A stretch of 64,000 nucleotides of DNA from the NCBI GenBank assembly GCA_019279435.1, contig JAAALK010001901.1, forward strand, positions 62,001 to 126,000. The letters run 5' to 3'. Of this stretch, positions 21,441-30,622 are shown piece after piece. Source of the stretch: Zizania palustris. Lineage: Eukaryota; Streptophyta; Magnoliopsida; Poales; Poaceae. The position numbers and the translations under genes are program-made. Each line of letters opens with the position of its first letter. Within the stretch, counting starts at the first letter, position 1. Below the pieces are notes generated by a model. The model saw only the letters and a list, made by a program, of their open reading frames with translations, searched no databases and was not told the origin of the DNA.

Positions 21441-21995
21441 GGTGAGAGCTATTGACTCGAGAGCGGTGGAGAGCTCAGAAGTCAGCTCAGTCGTCGCAGA
21501 GCTCCGTCGGAGTTGGCTCCAGCCGTCGTCGCTCAGAAGAAACCCCGGAGATGGTTCGGATGAGGGAGGAATTGAGGCGGGTAAACGAGCACAACAGGAA
21601 ACAACAAGAGTACTATACCGCCTGCTTAGCACAACAACATGCGATGATCCAAGTAAGCTTACTTTAGAGTGTTGCAGTTCAAAGTATTCAAAAATAGGTT
21701 TAGAACTAACTGATTACATTACAACATGTGTAGCAACTAGCCCAGCAAAACAGTGGATTTGACATGTCTATGTTCCAACCACTACCTCCCCCGCCACCAC
21801 CACTATCTCCTACATCACCTGAGGTACCTCCTAAATACCTAAGTTAGCGTTTAGAAGTGTAGTTGAGTTCGTTTCTAATTTTGTCTATTTCTTCAGTGTT
21901 TCCGTACGCCTGGCCAGGATGGAGCCTCCGGGGCAAATGTGAACGAAGCAGGAGGCAGCGGCGGCGCCCACGACCCAAATGTGGGCGATCAGTGA
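21441..21995 (+). pseudogene. C-terminal fragment of an En/Spm-associated plant transposase-like gene
   Basis: Three exons can be joined in frame: up to 21652 (ending QQHAMIQ, donor GTAAGC), 21734-21823 (QLAQQNSGF... PPPPPPPLSPTSPE, donor GTACCT) and 21897-21995 (acceptor TTCTTCAG, ending at TGA). The exon 1 pattern MREELRRVNEHNRKQQEYY resembles the C-terminal part of the plant En/Spm-linked Transposase_24 family (PF03004) as I remember it. The 5' part is missing, replaced by the GC-rich block. A methionine at about 21550 would give roughly 97 residues. Confidence 0.6.
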
Positions 21996-22059
21996 GTATA
22001 TGGACAAATATGACTTTGTATGTGGCTCTCGCTGTGTTTTGTGAATTTGTATGTGAGTT

Positions 22060-22290
22060 TGGATGTTATATGTGAATTCAGATGTTTACTGTGACTTTGG
22101 ATGTGAATTCAGTTATATTATGTGATTTTGGATGTGATGTGTGAAGTGTGGATGTGAGATGTGATTTTGGATGTGAGATGTTGTTTTGGATGTTATATGT
22201 GAAGTTTGAATGTGATTTTGGATGTGAAATGTGATTTTGGATGTGTATTGTGAATGTATGTGAAATTGTGGTTGGATGTGAGTGTGAGTA
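22060..22290. repeat. Degenerate TGTGATTTTGGATG repeat in the CACTA
   Basis: Imperfect tandem words of the type GATGTGA and GTGATTTTGGATGTGA, with purine/pyrimidine imbalance between strands. Non-coding. The minus ORF at 22078-22341 is a Ser/His-rich repeat artefact. Confidence 0.8.
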
Positions 22291-22318
22291 GGGGAACCAG
22301 GAAAAAAAAAATACCAGG

Positions 22319-22691
22319 TAACTTCCGTCGGCTTTGACCATAGCCGACGGAAGTTAGCTGGTTTCGGCCACGTGGGCAGAAAGGCTAACTTCCGTCGGCT
22401 AGGGCCATAGCCGACGGAAGTTAGTTGCCCCTAACTTCCGTCGGCCAGGCTGGCCGACGGAAGTTAGCGCCCCCTCTGCTGACGTGGCAGTGTTCGGCGC
22501 TAACTTCCGTCGGCCACGTCAAGCCGACGGAAGTTAGCTAACTTCCGTCGGTGGCCGACGGAAGTTAGCTAACTTCCGTCGCCGCGCTTCCGTCGGCCAA
22601 AAGCCGACGGAAGATAGCGTTTTGGCGACGGAAGTTGGCTTCTTCCGTCGGGAAAGGGCTAACTTCCGTCGGCTTTGGCCGACGGAAGTTG
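22319..22691. repeat. CACTA right subterminal repeats
   Basis: About sixteen TAACTTCCGTCGGC / GCCGACGGAAGTTA units, again largely as inverted pairs (22320-22357, 22386-22424, 22433-22469, 22501-22538, 22540-22567, 22577-22613, 22660-22690). Denser and longer than on the left side. Confidence 0.88.
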
Positions 22692-22708
22692 CCTGTTTTG
22701 TTGTAGTG
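22692..22708 (-). repeat. CACTA right terminal inverted repeat
   Basis: CCTGTTTTGTTGTAGTG, the exact reverse complement of 20831-20847; TSD AAG follows. Confidence 0.95.
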
Positions 22709-23260
22709 AAGGGGAACTTCGCGAGTTGGCCTTCGAAAGCTTCTGTAAGGCTTCGAACTCTTTTCACTTTTATACTTCGCAAAACTTCATTCTGACTTGA
22801 ACTTTTATGAAGCCCTCCTCGAAATGAGGACTCCGGAGGAGGCTATTGCGGCGGCGGAGCGTGTCATTGGGTCTCTGACACCTGAGGAGCAGGCCCAGCA
22901 CCTCGCTCTGGTGGGGTCCTGGGAGCAGTGGAACAGGGTATCGACCGGGCTTGGCCTCGAGGTGTTCCCTACTCTGCCGGACTTCTCCCACCTCACAACT
23001 TCGGCGGCCGGAGCCAAGAGGAAGAGAGGGGATGAGGACGAGCCTGAGACTTCGAAGGCTCGGCCGGAGGTCCCTGCGATCGAGGTTCCTACCCCGGAGG
23101 AGGCGGCGGTGGAGGCCGACGTGCTCACTCTAGCCACCAAGAAGGCCGCGGAAGCTTCGACAGCGACAACTTCGGGCGCGAAGGTCAACACGCCAGCCTC
23201 GCAGCGAAGGGACTGGGGCACACATTGCCCCTCCTTCCTTCGAGGACATTTCCGACGAAG

Positions 23261-23317
23261 GTAAACTCTTTTAACATGCTTCTTCAATACACGGATCTTG
23301 ACTTGGTCTTTCTGCAG
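23261..23317 (+). other. Intron in the antisense gene of element E (57 bp)
   Basis: Donor GACGAAG|GTAAAC and acceptor TTTCTGCAG|AGGAGG. Joining the exons keeps one frame (SDE then EEDADAR). E2 has the same intron on its minus strand (52489-52547, 59 bp) with the same splice signals. It is short for a plant intron, but both copies agree. Confidence 0.7.
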
Positions 23318-23724
23318 AGGAGGATGCCGATGCGAGGACCACCGTGGTGAAGCTGGTGGACGAAGCCAGACCGAAGTCCGCCGCGGCGGAGCCAACAGAG
23401 GCTTTGGGCAGTAGTGGCAGCGGCAGCGATTCGGAGTCCGAAAGCCCTTCGTCTGAAGAGGATGGAGGTAACGACCGTGGTGGAGGGGATCCTCAAAGCG
23501 ATGAGGAGGTCGACGTGGTGGGCCTAAGCCCTGCGAAGCCTACGCAGGTGGCCATGGCGGAGGAGATGGTCCACCCCTTTCGGCCGAAGGGTGCCGTGAC
23601 GGAGGTGGCAATCAACAGCTTCCGCGAAAGCTACGCCGCTGCGGAGGCAGGGGACTTGGTGGCTCAACTCAGCCACTCGAATCCCACGGAGCTTTTCATC
23701 AGCGTGAATGAAGCCCTCGTGCGG

Positions 23725-23801
23725 GTGAGCGAAGCCCTTCACATCCTTCGAATTATACTTTAGCCTTCGATCAATACTTATGATTTCTTGAATCCTTGCA
23801 G
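23725..23801 (+). other. Intron in the antisense gene of element E (77 bp)
   Basis: Donor CGG|GTGAGC, acceptor CCTTGCAG|GCC, phase 0, joining NEALVR to AFALNAV. The unspliced reading hits a TAG at 23761. E2 has the equivalent intron at 51987-52063, also 77 bp, with donor CAG|GTGAGC. Confidence 0.75.
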
Positions 23802-25010
23802 GCCTTCGCACTGAACGCAGTAGCTTCGACTTCTGCAGACAGGCGGATGGAGCGACTGGCAGAGGAGAAGGAGGCCCTTCGACGCAAAGTCTCGGTGGAA
23901 GCCGAGAGGCGAAGGCGGGCTGAGGCTTCGGCTGCTGAGGCAGAGGTAGCGAAGGCTGAGGCCGACAAGGCTAAGGAAGCCTTGGCCTCGGAGATGGTTC
24001 GGCTCTGTGCGGAGCTCAATGCTTCGCAGGACACCGAAGCCCGGCAGGCGAAGGAGAATGCTTCACTCCGCCGATGGGCTCAGCAGCCTGAAGACTTCGT
24101 CATGGAATACCTTGGCGAAGCCACCCAGAGTCTGACGGACGTCCTTGAGCAGATAGGGACCGAATGCCGAGTTCCGGACTTCGGCGGCCAGGACCCAATT
24201 GGGGACCACGTTGACTTCTTGAAGACGATGGCTTCGACGGCGGAGCAATCACTGAGGGGCTTCGCCCTCATGGTAGGCCGAGTCGCGGGCCAAGGGGTGT
24301 TGCACATGCTTCATGAAGCGGGGTGCAACCACCTTCAGGCACCAACCTCCGTGACCCCGGTGGCCTTCGGGGGCTAGCACTGGGTGACGCCTCTGGCGGA
24401 CGTCCGCGGAGCCTGGCGGCGGCTGCAGGAGCCTTGGAAGGAACAAGGCTGCGAAGCAGTTCTCGACCTCCAGAAGGCCCTATGACTTCGCCGATCAAAA
24501 GCACCTGCTGCGCCGGATAGGCCTTCGACATCGACACCTCCGCCTGCCGAGGCTCAGCCTCCGAATGTTGACTTCGAAGTGCTTGAGGACTCTGAAGAAC
24601 TTCGACAGTTGTGGGCAATCCTCGAAGTAGCTAGGTCCGAAGGCCCCCCTCGGTTTAAGCTTCCGAGGGGGCCTAGCGGCGAAGCCATCTCCGAAGTAGC
24701 TCTATATTTGCTAGCCGCTGTGAAGACGGAGTCCCTTCAGAGTTCTTTGCCTTTGCGAACATCCTTACCAGGCGACGAGGCCTTAGACTTCTCTGCCTTC
24801 GACACGGCGCCGCCTGCTTTGCTAACTCGGAGCGACCTGCAAAATGGAGGACGAGGTCTGTGGGCTTCAGAGCCTGGACGAGCCGGTCATGGGAGAGCAG
24901 GCTCTGACGAGGCTTCGTCCAGCCGAGGGGGCCCTGGCCGAAAGAAGGGCAAGCGAGGGTTGGGACCTCGCACTCGATTCTTCTTAGGCTTAGATACAGA
25001 CTATACGTAG

Positions 25011-25844
25011 TTTTGTAGTTGAAGTACATTTGTAACATACTTCTCAGTTATTATTTAATGGAGTTTATTTGTATTTGCATACTTCGTCTGTATGCTTCGC
25101 ATTATCAGACGACTTTGATCGTTCTATCTTGTCACGCTCATACTTTGTATGACATTCGCACACCTCGCATACATGCTTCCCCCCTTGCTCGTGGCAGCTA
25201 GGGACTTAGCCGTTGCTGGTGCGGGCAATAAAAATGTGGAGGGGTGCGCCTGTTGGCGGCTTCGAATGCTTAGAATGTATTGAGCGAAGGCCTCCTTTGG
25301 TCTTCGAATGCATTAATTTGGAGCGAAGGCTTCAGCGTGGCCAAATTAAGCGAAGCATGCTTCGACATGCTTGGATTTGGATGCTGTGCGTGAGCAAGGC
25401 TCCAGAACACACTTAGATTTTAGGCGAAGCATGACTTCGACATGCTTAGGCGTATATTAGATTTGACACACGAAGCAAGGCTTCGGAGCGTGTTTGGATA
25501 GCGAAGCAAGGCTTCTGAGCTTGATTCTGTAATGAAAATGGATATTTGGTGTGGATTCACCGAACCTGTGATAATGTGAGCCACCTTCGGCTCTGAGCCA
25601 CCTTCGACTCTAGGTCACCTTCGACCCTGGGTCACCTTCGACCTTGGGATGCTTCGGGTACGGAACCCGGAATCCCTAGGATGCTTCGAGTACGGAACCC
25701 AGAATCCCTGGACGCATCGGGCTGGTGGCCCGGAGTCCCTAGACGCATCAGGCCATGGCCCAGAGTCCCTGTTACTGCTACGGGCCCGGAGGCACTATGT
25801 AGCCTTCGGAGGGATGCTCCGGATTTTGCAAGGCGAAGCGAGGC
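25011..25844. other. Element E region between the antisense gene and the leader repeats
   Basis: No credible gene on either strand. The sequence aligns with 49870-50640 of E2 (reverse complement), including the GGTCACCTTCGAC and CCCGGAGTCCCT word clusters at 25600-25770. Several imperfect repeats of GAGCCACCTTCGGCTCT type occur at 25580-25650. A polyadenylation signal for the antisense gene could lie here but none is convincing. Confidence 0.6.
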
Positions 25845-26006
25845 TTCGGACTTTATAAAAGGCGAAGCAAGGCTTCGGGATTTTGACAAGATGAAGCAAG
25901 GCTTCGAATTTTAAGGCGAAGCGGGGCTTCGAATTTAAGACGAAGCAGGGCTTCAAATTTAAGGCGAAGCAGGGCTTCGAATTTAAGGCGAAGCAGGGCT
26001 TCGAAT
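25845..26006. repeat. 24-bp hairpin-forming tandem array
   Basis: Six imperfect copies of a 24-bp unit GGCGAAGCAGGGCTTCGAATTTAA. Each unit contains CGAAGC-AGG-GCTTCG, a 6-bp stem with a 3-base loop, and ends in the self-complementary TTCGAA. E2 has a looser version at about 49700-49860. The array lies in the leader region of the retroelement RNA. Confidence 0.85.
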
Positions 26007-26011
26007 ATATA

Positions 26012-26985
26012 TGATGAGGACATCACTTCGCCTGATATACACATGGAGCCTCCACCTACAATTCAACTACAAGGACCAATCACATGCGCCCGTGCTCGTC
26101 GCTTGAACCATGAGGTTAATTCTTTCCTTAGCAACTTTGATTATATTTGTTTGGACGGGATGCTACTGAATTCTAGTGATATTTTGTTGCTTAGGAACAT
26201 GGGAGATGGAATAGAAGAGTTGGAGTTGAAGACGAAGTCGCACGGATGATTTGAAGTCAAGAACTCGCTGGTTCGGACTACATCGACTACCTTGCACCAA
26301 AATGGGCATAACTTCCTCATACGAAGTCCGATTGGCGCGTTCTTGGCGACCACCTTGCACCAAAATGGGCATAACTTCCTCATACGAAGTCCGATTGGCG
26401 CGTTCTTGGACTTTTTGGAAAGCTAAGGAGAAGACGGATCTTTTGCCGTTGGTTTCGTCTCATTTGGAGTCTCGAGTCGATCTGTGTGATTAAAACAGTC
26501 TTGCGTGACAGAACTGGGCCGTGTTGGCCCATAATCCGAGTCTGTACACCTTCTAGCCTACAACCCAAGTCTGTTCACCTTCCACAGGCTGCCCACACCC
26601 TATATATTCACTCCAGCCGCCTTTAGGGTTAGGTTTTGCTTTGTTTGCATCTACACTTGTGTGTTTAGATCCCGCCTCTTGCACCGGACCGATTGGCTGC
26701 TGCATTGGCGTTTGTGAAACCTCACCTTATCTTCGTTTGTCTGTGATTTGGCATTCGATTTGTATCCTTCCTGTTCTTGCTTGTGTTTTTGGGTTCGCTT
26801 GCAGGAATTAGCCTTCGTGGCGAGGTCAATCGCGTCCTGCGTGGTTGATAACCAACGGAGACAGTGGTGTAACGATTGCAAGGTTTTGATCCGCCGGACC
26901 GGAGCCTTGGATCGCCAACGTCGAGATTCTCCACCAACCCAAGTTATCCTTTACCTAGCGGAAGATCGGGACCAGTCCCCCATCA
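26012..26985 (+). mobile_element. Solo LTR of a third gypsy family inside element E
   Basis: TGATGAGGACATCA...CCCCCATCA (974 bp) with 5-bp TSD ATATA (26007-26011 and 26986-26990); E2 lacks it. Near its start an ORF (26043-26249) has the pattern GPITCARARRLNHEVNSFL, resembling the C-terminal end of some plant gypsy polyproteins that read into the 3' LTR. A 63-bp tandem duplication lies at 26291-26416. Orientation is assigned plus from that coding segment. Confidence 0.8.
26291..26416. repeat. 63-bp tandem duplication in the solo LTR
   Basis: CTTGCACCAAAATGGGC... begins at 26291 and again at 26354; the two units agree through GATTGGCGCGTTCTTGG. The near-identity of the units suggests a recent duplication or a selected repeat within this LTR. 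Confidence 0.88.
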
Positions 26986-26990
26986 ATATA

Positions 26991-27290
26991 TCAGTGACTG
27001 TGAAATGGCACATCGAAGTGGTGCTTTGGACAGCGGACATACCTCGCTAAACGGCTGAAGGTTGGCTTCATAGCCCCTAGGGCTTCGACGACCTTCGACA
27101 CATGGAGCGGAGCCCCTTGCCGGAGGGTGAGCTCCGGCATGCGAAGGATAAGGGAAGGCGGAGATGGCCTTCGGACTGGACCTGAAGCCCCTTGACGAAG
27201 GGTGCGCGAAGCATGAGGCTTCGAAGCTCCCCCCTCGAGCGTACTTCAGGTTGCAGACAGTGGCAGAGAACTTAGCTTTTTGTACTAAGA
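26991..27290 (-). other. Element E 5' leader
   Basis: Non-coding. On the minus strand it aligns with the leader of E2 (49419-49690): GCTAAGTTCTCTGCCACTG directly after the primer site, then GCGCACCCTTCG-CAAGGGGCTTC. The first part is also shared with element G (56075-56180). Such shared leaders could hold packaging signals. Confidence 0.7.
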
Positions 27291-27308
27291 TCCCCACCGA
27301 CGGCGCCA
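27291..27308 (-). other. Element E primer-binding site
   Basis: On the sense strand TGGCGCCGTCGGTGGGGA. E2 and G carry TGGCGCCATCCGTGGGGA at the same place. It partly matches the 3' end of plant tRNA-Lys(CTT) (TGGCGCCCACCGTGGGGC by my recollection), but the tRNA is not certain. It fixes the minus orientation of E. Confidence 0.8.
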
Positions 27309-27310
27309 AC

Positions 27311-28290
27311 TTTTGTAGCAATTGTGTTAGCTACAGCACAGGTTTTGTATGTGTGTATATGATGTGTAGAATGAACCTCGATGGGTTCTCTCACAGGGAG
27401 AAGGGGTTTATACTAGTTCGGACCTCCCCTAGGGGATAATAGCCCTACGTCAAGTTTGTGGTCGATTTGGCATGGTATGCCTTGGTGTGGGGAAAAGAAC
27501 TCCAGGGTCTCATGGCCCCCTAGATCGTGTCCCCTGTTACAAGGGTTTGGCCCTGCTTTTATAGGCACACAGGCCAAAGGAAAAGACCGGGATGCCCCCT
27601 ATGAGCCCTAGGCTCATAGGGGCAAAGAGGGGAAAAGGAGCTAGCTACAGTACAAAGGTGCTTTACAGATTTACAGACGTGTCAGGTAATGTCACATCTT
27701 GACCAGCTAGATGACAAACTATGGGTAGAGGGGCTCCTGGTACGACTGCTACACTGTAGCGGGGCGTAAATATCTTCTGGGTTCGGAGTAGGGCCGGAGC
27801 TCTGAATCCGGGGCTCCGAACTGGGGCCTCCGAACTAGGGGCCTCCGAACCGGGGCCTCCGAACTAGGGCCTCCGAACCGGGGCCTCTGAACCGGGGCCT
27901 CCGAACCGGGGCCTCCAAACCGGCCGGAGATGGTCCGAAGACTAGCTCTGAGGAGCTCCGAAGGGAGCTCGAAGGCTGACTCCGGACAGGGCTCGAAGGC
28001 TAACTTCGAAGAAGGCCCGGAGGCTGGCTTCGAAGCTAGCCTGAGAAAGCTTCTGGCGGCCTTCAGGGGATCTCGAGGGCTTTGCCCCGGAGGGCTCCAA
28101 AGGACCTCGCTCCAGAGGGCTTCGCCGGGGCCCTGGGGCTTCGCCCCTACAAGCTCCATCACAAACCTTGGGACATGGGAACAGTTTCTTGGGGAGGAAA
28201 CAGGCCTCGATAGTGTTGGGCTCCGGGCCGAAGGCTGTCGGGGGCTGACGTCATTTGGCCCCTGTTCAGGGGAAATATATTCCCCCAATA
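27311..28290 (-). repeat. Element E 5' LTR
   Basis: 980 bp, homologous to 18528-19522. Inner boundary TTTTGTAGCAATTG at 27311, outer end CCCCCAATA at 28290, followed by TSD GTCAC. Contains the 15-bp GGGGCCTCCGAACCG array (about 27800-27925) and the TATAAAAG box on the sense strand near 27557. Confidence 0.87.
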
Positions 28291-28479
28291 GTCACCTAGT
28301 TGTTGGAATCTCTAAAAGGAGAGCGGTTTCGAAGAGCTTTGAATGGTAGATACTTGAAAAGGTATTTCCCAAGCATGTGGCAAACAACATAAAAGGTGTC
28401 GAAAAGCCGATATGGATGATATCGTCTTCAACTCGTTATGCTTTTAGCTCACTCAGTTCACTAAAAGGCAGGGGACATG
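28291..28479 (+). other. Element D 3' UTR and polypurine tract
   Basis: Begins with the second copy of GTCAC and continues D's sequence (CTAGTTGTTGG...). It aligns in reverse with 30470-30700 of C. AAAAGGCAGGGGACATG at 28463-28479 abuts the 3' LTR as the polypurine tract. A GGATGATATCGTC segment resembles family 3' UTR sequence. Confidence 0.8.
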
Positions 28480-29762
28480 TGTTGATAGCAAAAAATGGCA
28501 TTAATGGCTGAGATTGTCAAAATATCAATTTTGGTGATTTGGGCCAAAAATATACATATCCGGGGTCATGCCGAAGCCCTATAGGGCTGAAGTTCCATTG
28601 GGCTATGGGCTCTGAAAGCCTCTAGCAAGCCCATGGCCTTCGGCCAGGAAGCCTTCGGAGGCCCATGCCACCGAAGCTTTGGCCCAAGGAGCAGGCTTCG
28701 ATGGGCCTGGCCGAAGCCCACTTCGGCAGAGACAGAGTTGGATACAATTCCGGCTAAGTTTTTATCTCTATCCAAGCTGAATTATAGCAGATTAGATCAG
28801 AAGTTTGGCCCCTATAAATAGAGAGGCGAGGCCGGTTTAGAGGCCCCCAACACAAATCAAACACAAAGCCCTAGCTTTGATCGCATTTATTTACCTTTAC
28901 TTTTCTGTACCTCTTCGTGGGTTTGCCTGGAAGCCCTCCACCAGCCACTTTGGAATAGTGGTAATCCTTGTTACTTCGCTTGTGAAGTATCCGTTAATCT
29001 ACGTAATAGATTGCTATCGCCTTGTTACTTCGCCTGTGAAGTATCCGCTAATCTGCGTAACAGATTGCTACCTTCGCTACTAGTGCAACACTTAGCAGAA
29101 TTCGGTCCTCGGACTGAATTGGTACTTCGGATCCCCTTTGTTGCAGGTTTCCAAGTTCGGAGTTACTTCGTCAGAGGCGTTTGGAGCTGAGAGATCAGTT
29201 TCGAAGGTTGCTGGAACACCCTTCGGCGAGACTGTGGGCTTCGACCACATGCTTTGCTCACATACTTCGTCGCTACAGGCTTCGCCACACTCGTACCTCG
29301 CCCTGGATGAAGTCACGCCCACGCGCGGCGTTTGGGTCATTATTTTGTACTTCGCAGTATCAGAGACTTCGTGCTGGACCACACCGTTTGGAGGTGATTG
29401 TCACGTCTGGATCTGTTCGGAGTTCATCTTCGACCGGACCAGTCCAAACGCCGAAGGCATCCTTCGGCGAGACACTTCGCATCGGACACCGAAGATATAC
29501 TTCGGCGACCCCTTCACACCATACTCCAAAGCAGACAAGCTCCGACCGGTTTGCTGATTTTATTCTGTTTAATATATTTCTTTCGGCTAATTGGATTATT
29601 TTGTGTGATCTGATTGTCTGGCGACTCCACCCCCCTTATCACGACTAAGGGTAGTCGGAACGCGATGTCGGTGCTGCGTCACGCTTAGGCTTGTTCCTAA
29701 GTATCCGCACACTTTTGGATCGTCGAAGTGACCCAAGTGCAGGGGAACTTTTCATGCCAACA
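28480..29762 (+). repeat. Element D 3' LTR
   Basis: 1283 bp, TGTTGATAGC...CATGCCAACA, followed by TSD GCAGT. CCCCTATAAATAGAGAGG near 28810-28827 is the TATA box. Differs from the 5' LTR mostly by C/T and G/A transitions. Confidence 0.92.
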
Positions 29763-29767
29763 GCAGT

Positions 29768-30460
29768 ATACAAAATGAAGGTAGCAATCTATTACGTAGA
29801 TTAACAGATGGTTCACCAGAGAGCCAACAAGATGATAACAATATGTTACGTAGATTAACGTATGATTCATAAGCGAACCAACAAGGCTTACCACTATCAC
29901 GGCGTGGTCGAAGGAGGGCTTCCAGCGTAAACCCACGAAGGTGTATTGATACTAATGCAGAAAGTAAATAAAATAAAGGTACGGTTCAAACTAGGGTTTG
30001 AAGAATTGATCTGTGTTGGGGGGTCCTATGAACCGACCTCACCCCTATATTTATAGGGGCTAGTCTTCTTATCTCTAATTCTAATATGATAAGATTCGGC
30101 CTAATCAAGATTATAGATAAAACAACCTGAATCTGTATCGGACTCCTGATCAAGAGCCTGCCCGAAGTGGGCCTTCGGTGGGCCCACCGAAGGGTGCTCT
30201 TCGGGTTAAAGCTTCGGTGAAGCAGGCCACCGAAGGGCCTCCAGGCCAAAACTAGCCCATGGAGCAGCCTACTAAAAGGCATCCGGGACGAAGACATCCC
30301 GTGGAGCAGGCTACTAAAAGGCCTCCGAGGCCCTATGCAGATGGGCCTCTAGCACTTTTAGGGCTTCGGCTTGTACTAGGACTTGTATATTTTTGGCCCA
30401 AATTACCAAAATTGATATCTTGACAATCTTGGCCTTTAATGTCATTTTTTGCTATCAACA
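29768..30460 (-). repeat. Element C 3' LTR, inner part
   Basis: Resumes in register after D (ATACAAAATGAAGGTAGCAATC, compare 38889 in the other LTR) and ends GCTATCAACA at 30460. CCCCTATATTTATAGGGG near 30044-30061 is the promoter region on the sense strand. Confidence 0.88.
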
Positions 30461-30622
30461 TATGCCTCCCTATCTTTTACAAACTAAGTGAGCTAAAAGC
30501 ATAATGGGCTAAGGACGATATACTCCATACCGGCCTTTTGACACTTTTAAGCGCTTTGCCACACACATGGGAAGTATTTTTTTCAAATACTTGTCATTTA
30601 AAGCTCTTTGAAATCGCTCTCA
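30461..30622 (-). other. Element C polypurine tract and 3' UTR
   Basis: TATGCCTCCCTATCTTTT (30461-30478) reads AAAAGATAGGGAGGCATA on the sense strand. The rest is non-coding and aligns with B (1499-1690). Confidence 0.8.

Larger units (their letters stand above)
20831..22708. mobile_element. Non-autonomous CACTA (En/Spm-type) DNA transposon, 1878 bp
   Basis: Perfect 17-bp terminal inverted repeats, CACTACAACAAAACAGG, at 20831-20847 and 22692-22708, with a 3-bp TSD AAG (20828-20830 and 22709-22711). Copies of TAACTTCCGTCGGC and its complement are packed near both ends as subterminal repeats. The centre holds a GC-rich block, a three-exon fragment of an En/Spm-associated gene and a GT-rich stretch; no complete transposase is present. 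E2 has the matching empty site (GGCCAAGGGG around 53185), which confirms the insertion point. It interrupts an exon of the antisense gene of E. Confidence 0.95.
19962..25010 (+). pseudogene. Antisense spliced gene of element E (PF04195-like), disrupted by CACTA
   Basis: Start MPKKAVAKP at 19962. The N-terminal part contains the motif run FEAFFEAGLGLPAVGM, YNLELPQLSPNA, LAVFEWAMRAEGC, which I recognise as the plant 'putative gypsy type transposon' family (PF04195, Transposase_28). A TAG at about 20515-20517 follows GSANF; E2 has a stop at the same codon. The coding sequence resumes (RKEFQDAFPA...NKWYSKWDQEWF), is split by the CACTA at 20831-22708, and continues in 22797-23260 (TPEEAIAAAERVIGS, a KRKRGDEDEPET basic-acidic stretch). 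Canonical introns at 23261-23317 and 23725-23801 join an acidic exon (SGSDSESESPSSEEDG) to a long Ala/Glu/Arg coiled coil (RRMERLAEEKEALRRK...). The C-terminus is Gly/Arg-rich and ends LGLDTDYT at 25010. Its role is unknown. It is not gag, protease or polymerase. Several further stops and a frame change near 23210 mark decay. Confidence 0.75.
18528..28290 (-). mobile_element. Element E: minus-strand LTR element without gag/pol, carrying an antisense gene
   Basis: Bounded by TSD GTCAC (18523-18527 and 28291-28295). LTRs are 18528-19522 (995 bp) and 27311-28290 (980 bp). The primer site (27291-27308) and polypurine tract (19523-19535) show that the element reads right to left. The interior has no sense-strand gag or pol ORF. 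It contains a spliced gene on the opposite strand (19962-25010), a leader region, a CACTA transposon (20831-22708) and a solo LTR (26012-26985). The outermost LTR bases are TA...TA instead of TG...CA, while the inner LTR ends keep CA (19521-19522), suggesting point mutation after insertion. LTR divergence is about 11 of the first 265 bases, slightly lower than for host D, consistent with nesting. Confidence 0.88.
14195..29762 (+). mobile_element. Element D: plus-strand gypsy derivative with gag but almost no pol
   Basis: LTRs 14195-15479 (1285 bp) and 28480-29762 (1283 bp), TSD GCAGT (14190-14194 and 29763-29767), primer site at 15487 and polypurine tract at about 28464-28479. After removing inserted element E the interior is only about 3.2 kb: gag, then a direct jump near 18322 to the last codons of integrase. 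Protease, RT, RNase H and most of integrase are missing. D therefore depended on a relative such as C or B for enzymes. The LTRs differ at roughly 13 of the first 250 positions, so it is much older than A. It is inserted in C's 3' LTR in the opposite orientation. Confidence 0.9.

Noticed and set aside
21135..21632. Minus ORF of 165 aa rich in Ala, Gly and Arg
   Set aside because: Translation of the CCGCC/GCCCG low-complexity block in the CACTA; no gene signal.
25845..26006. Evenly spaced repeats resembling a CRISPR array
   Set aside because: The units are directly adjacent without unique spacers, the sequence is eukaryotic, and no cas genes exist. It is a tandem hairpin array of a retroelement leader.
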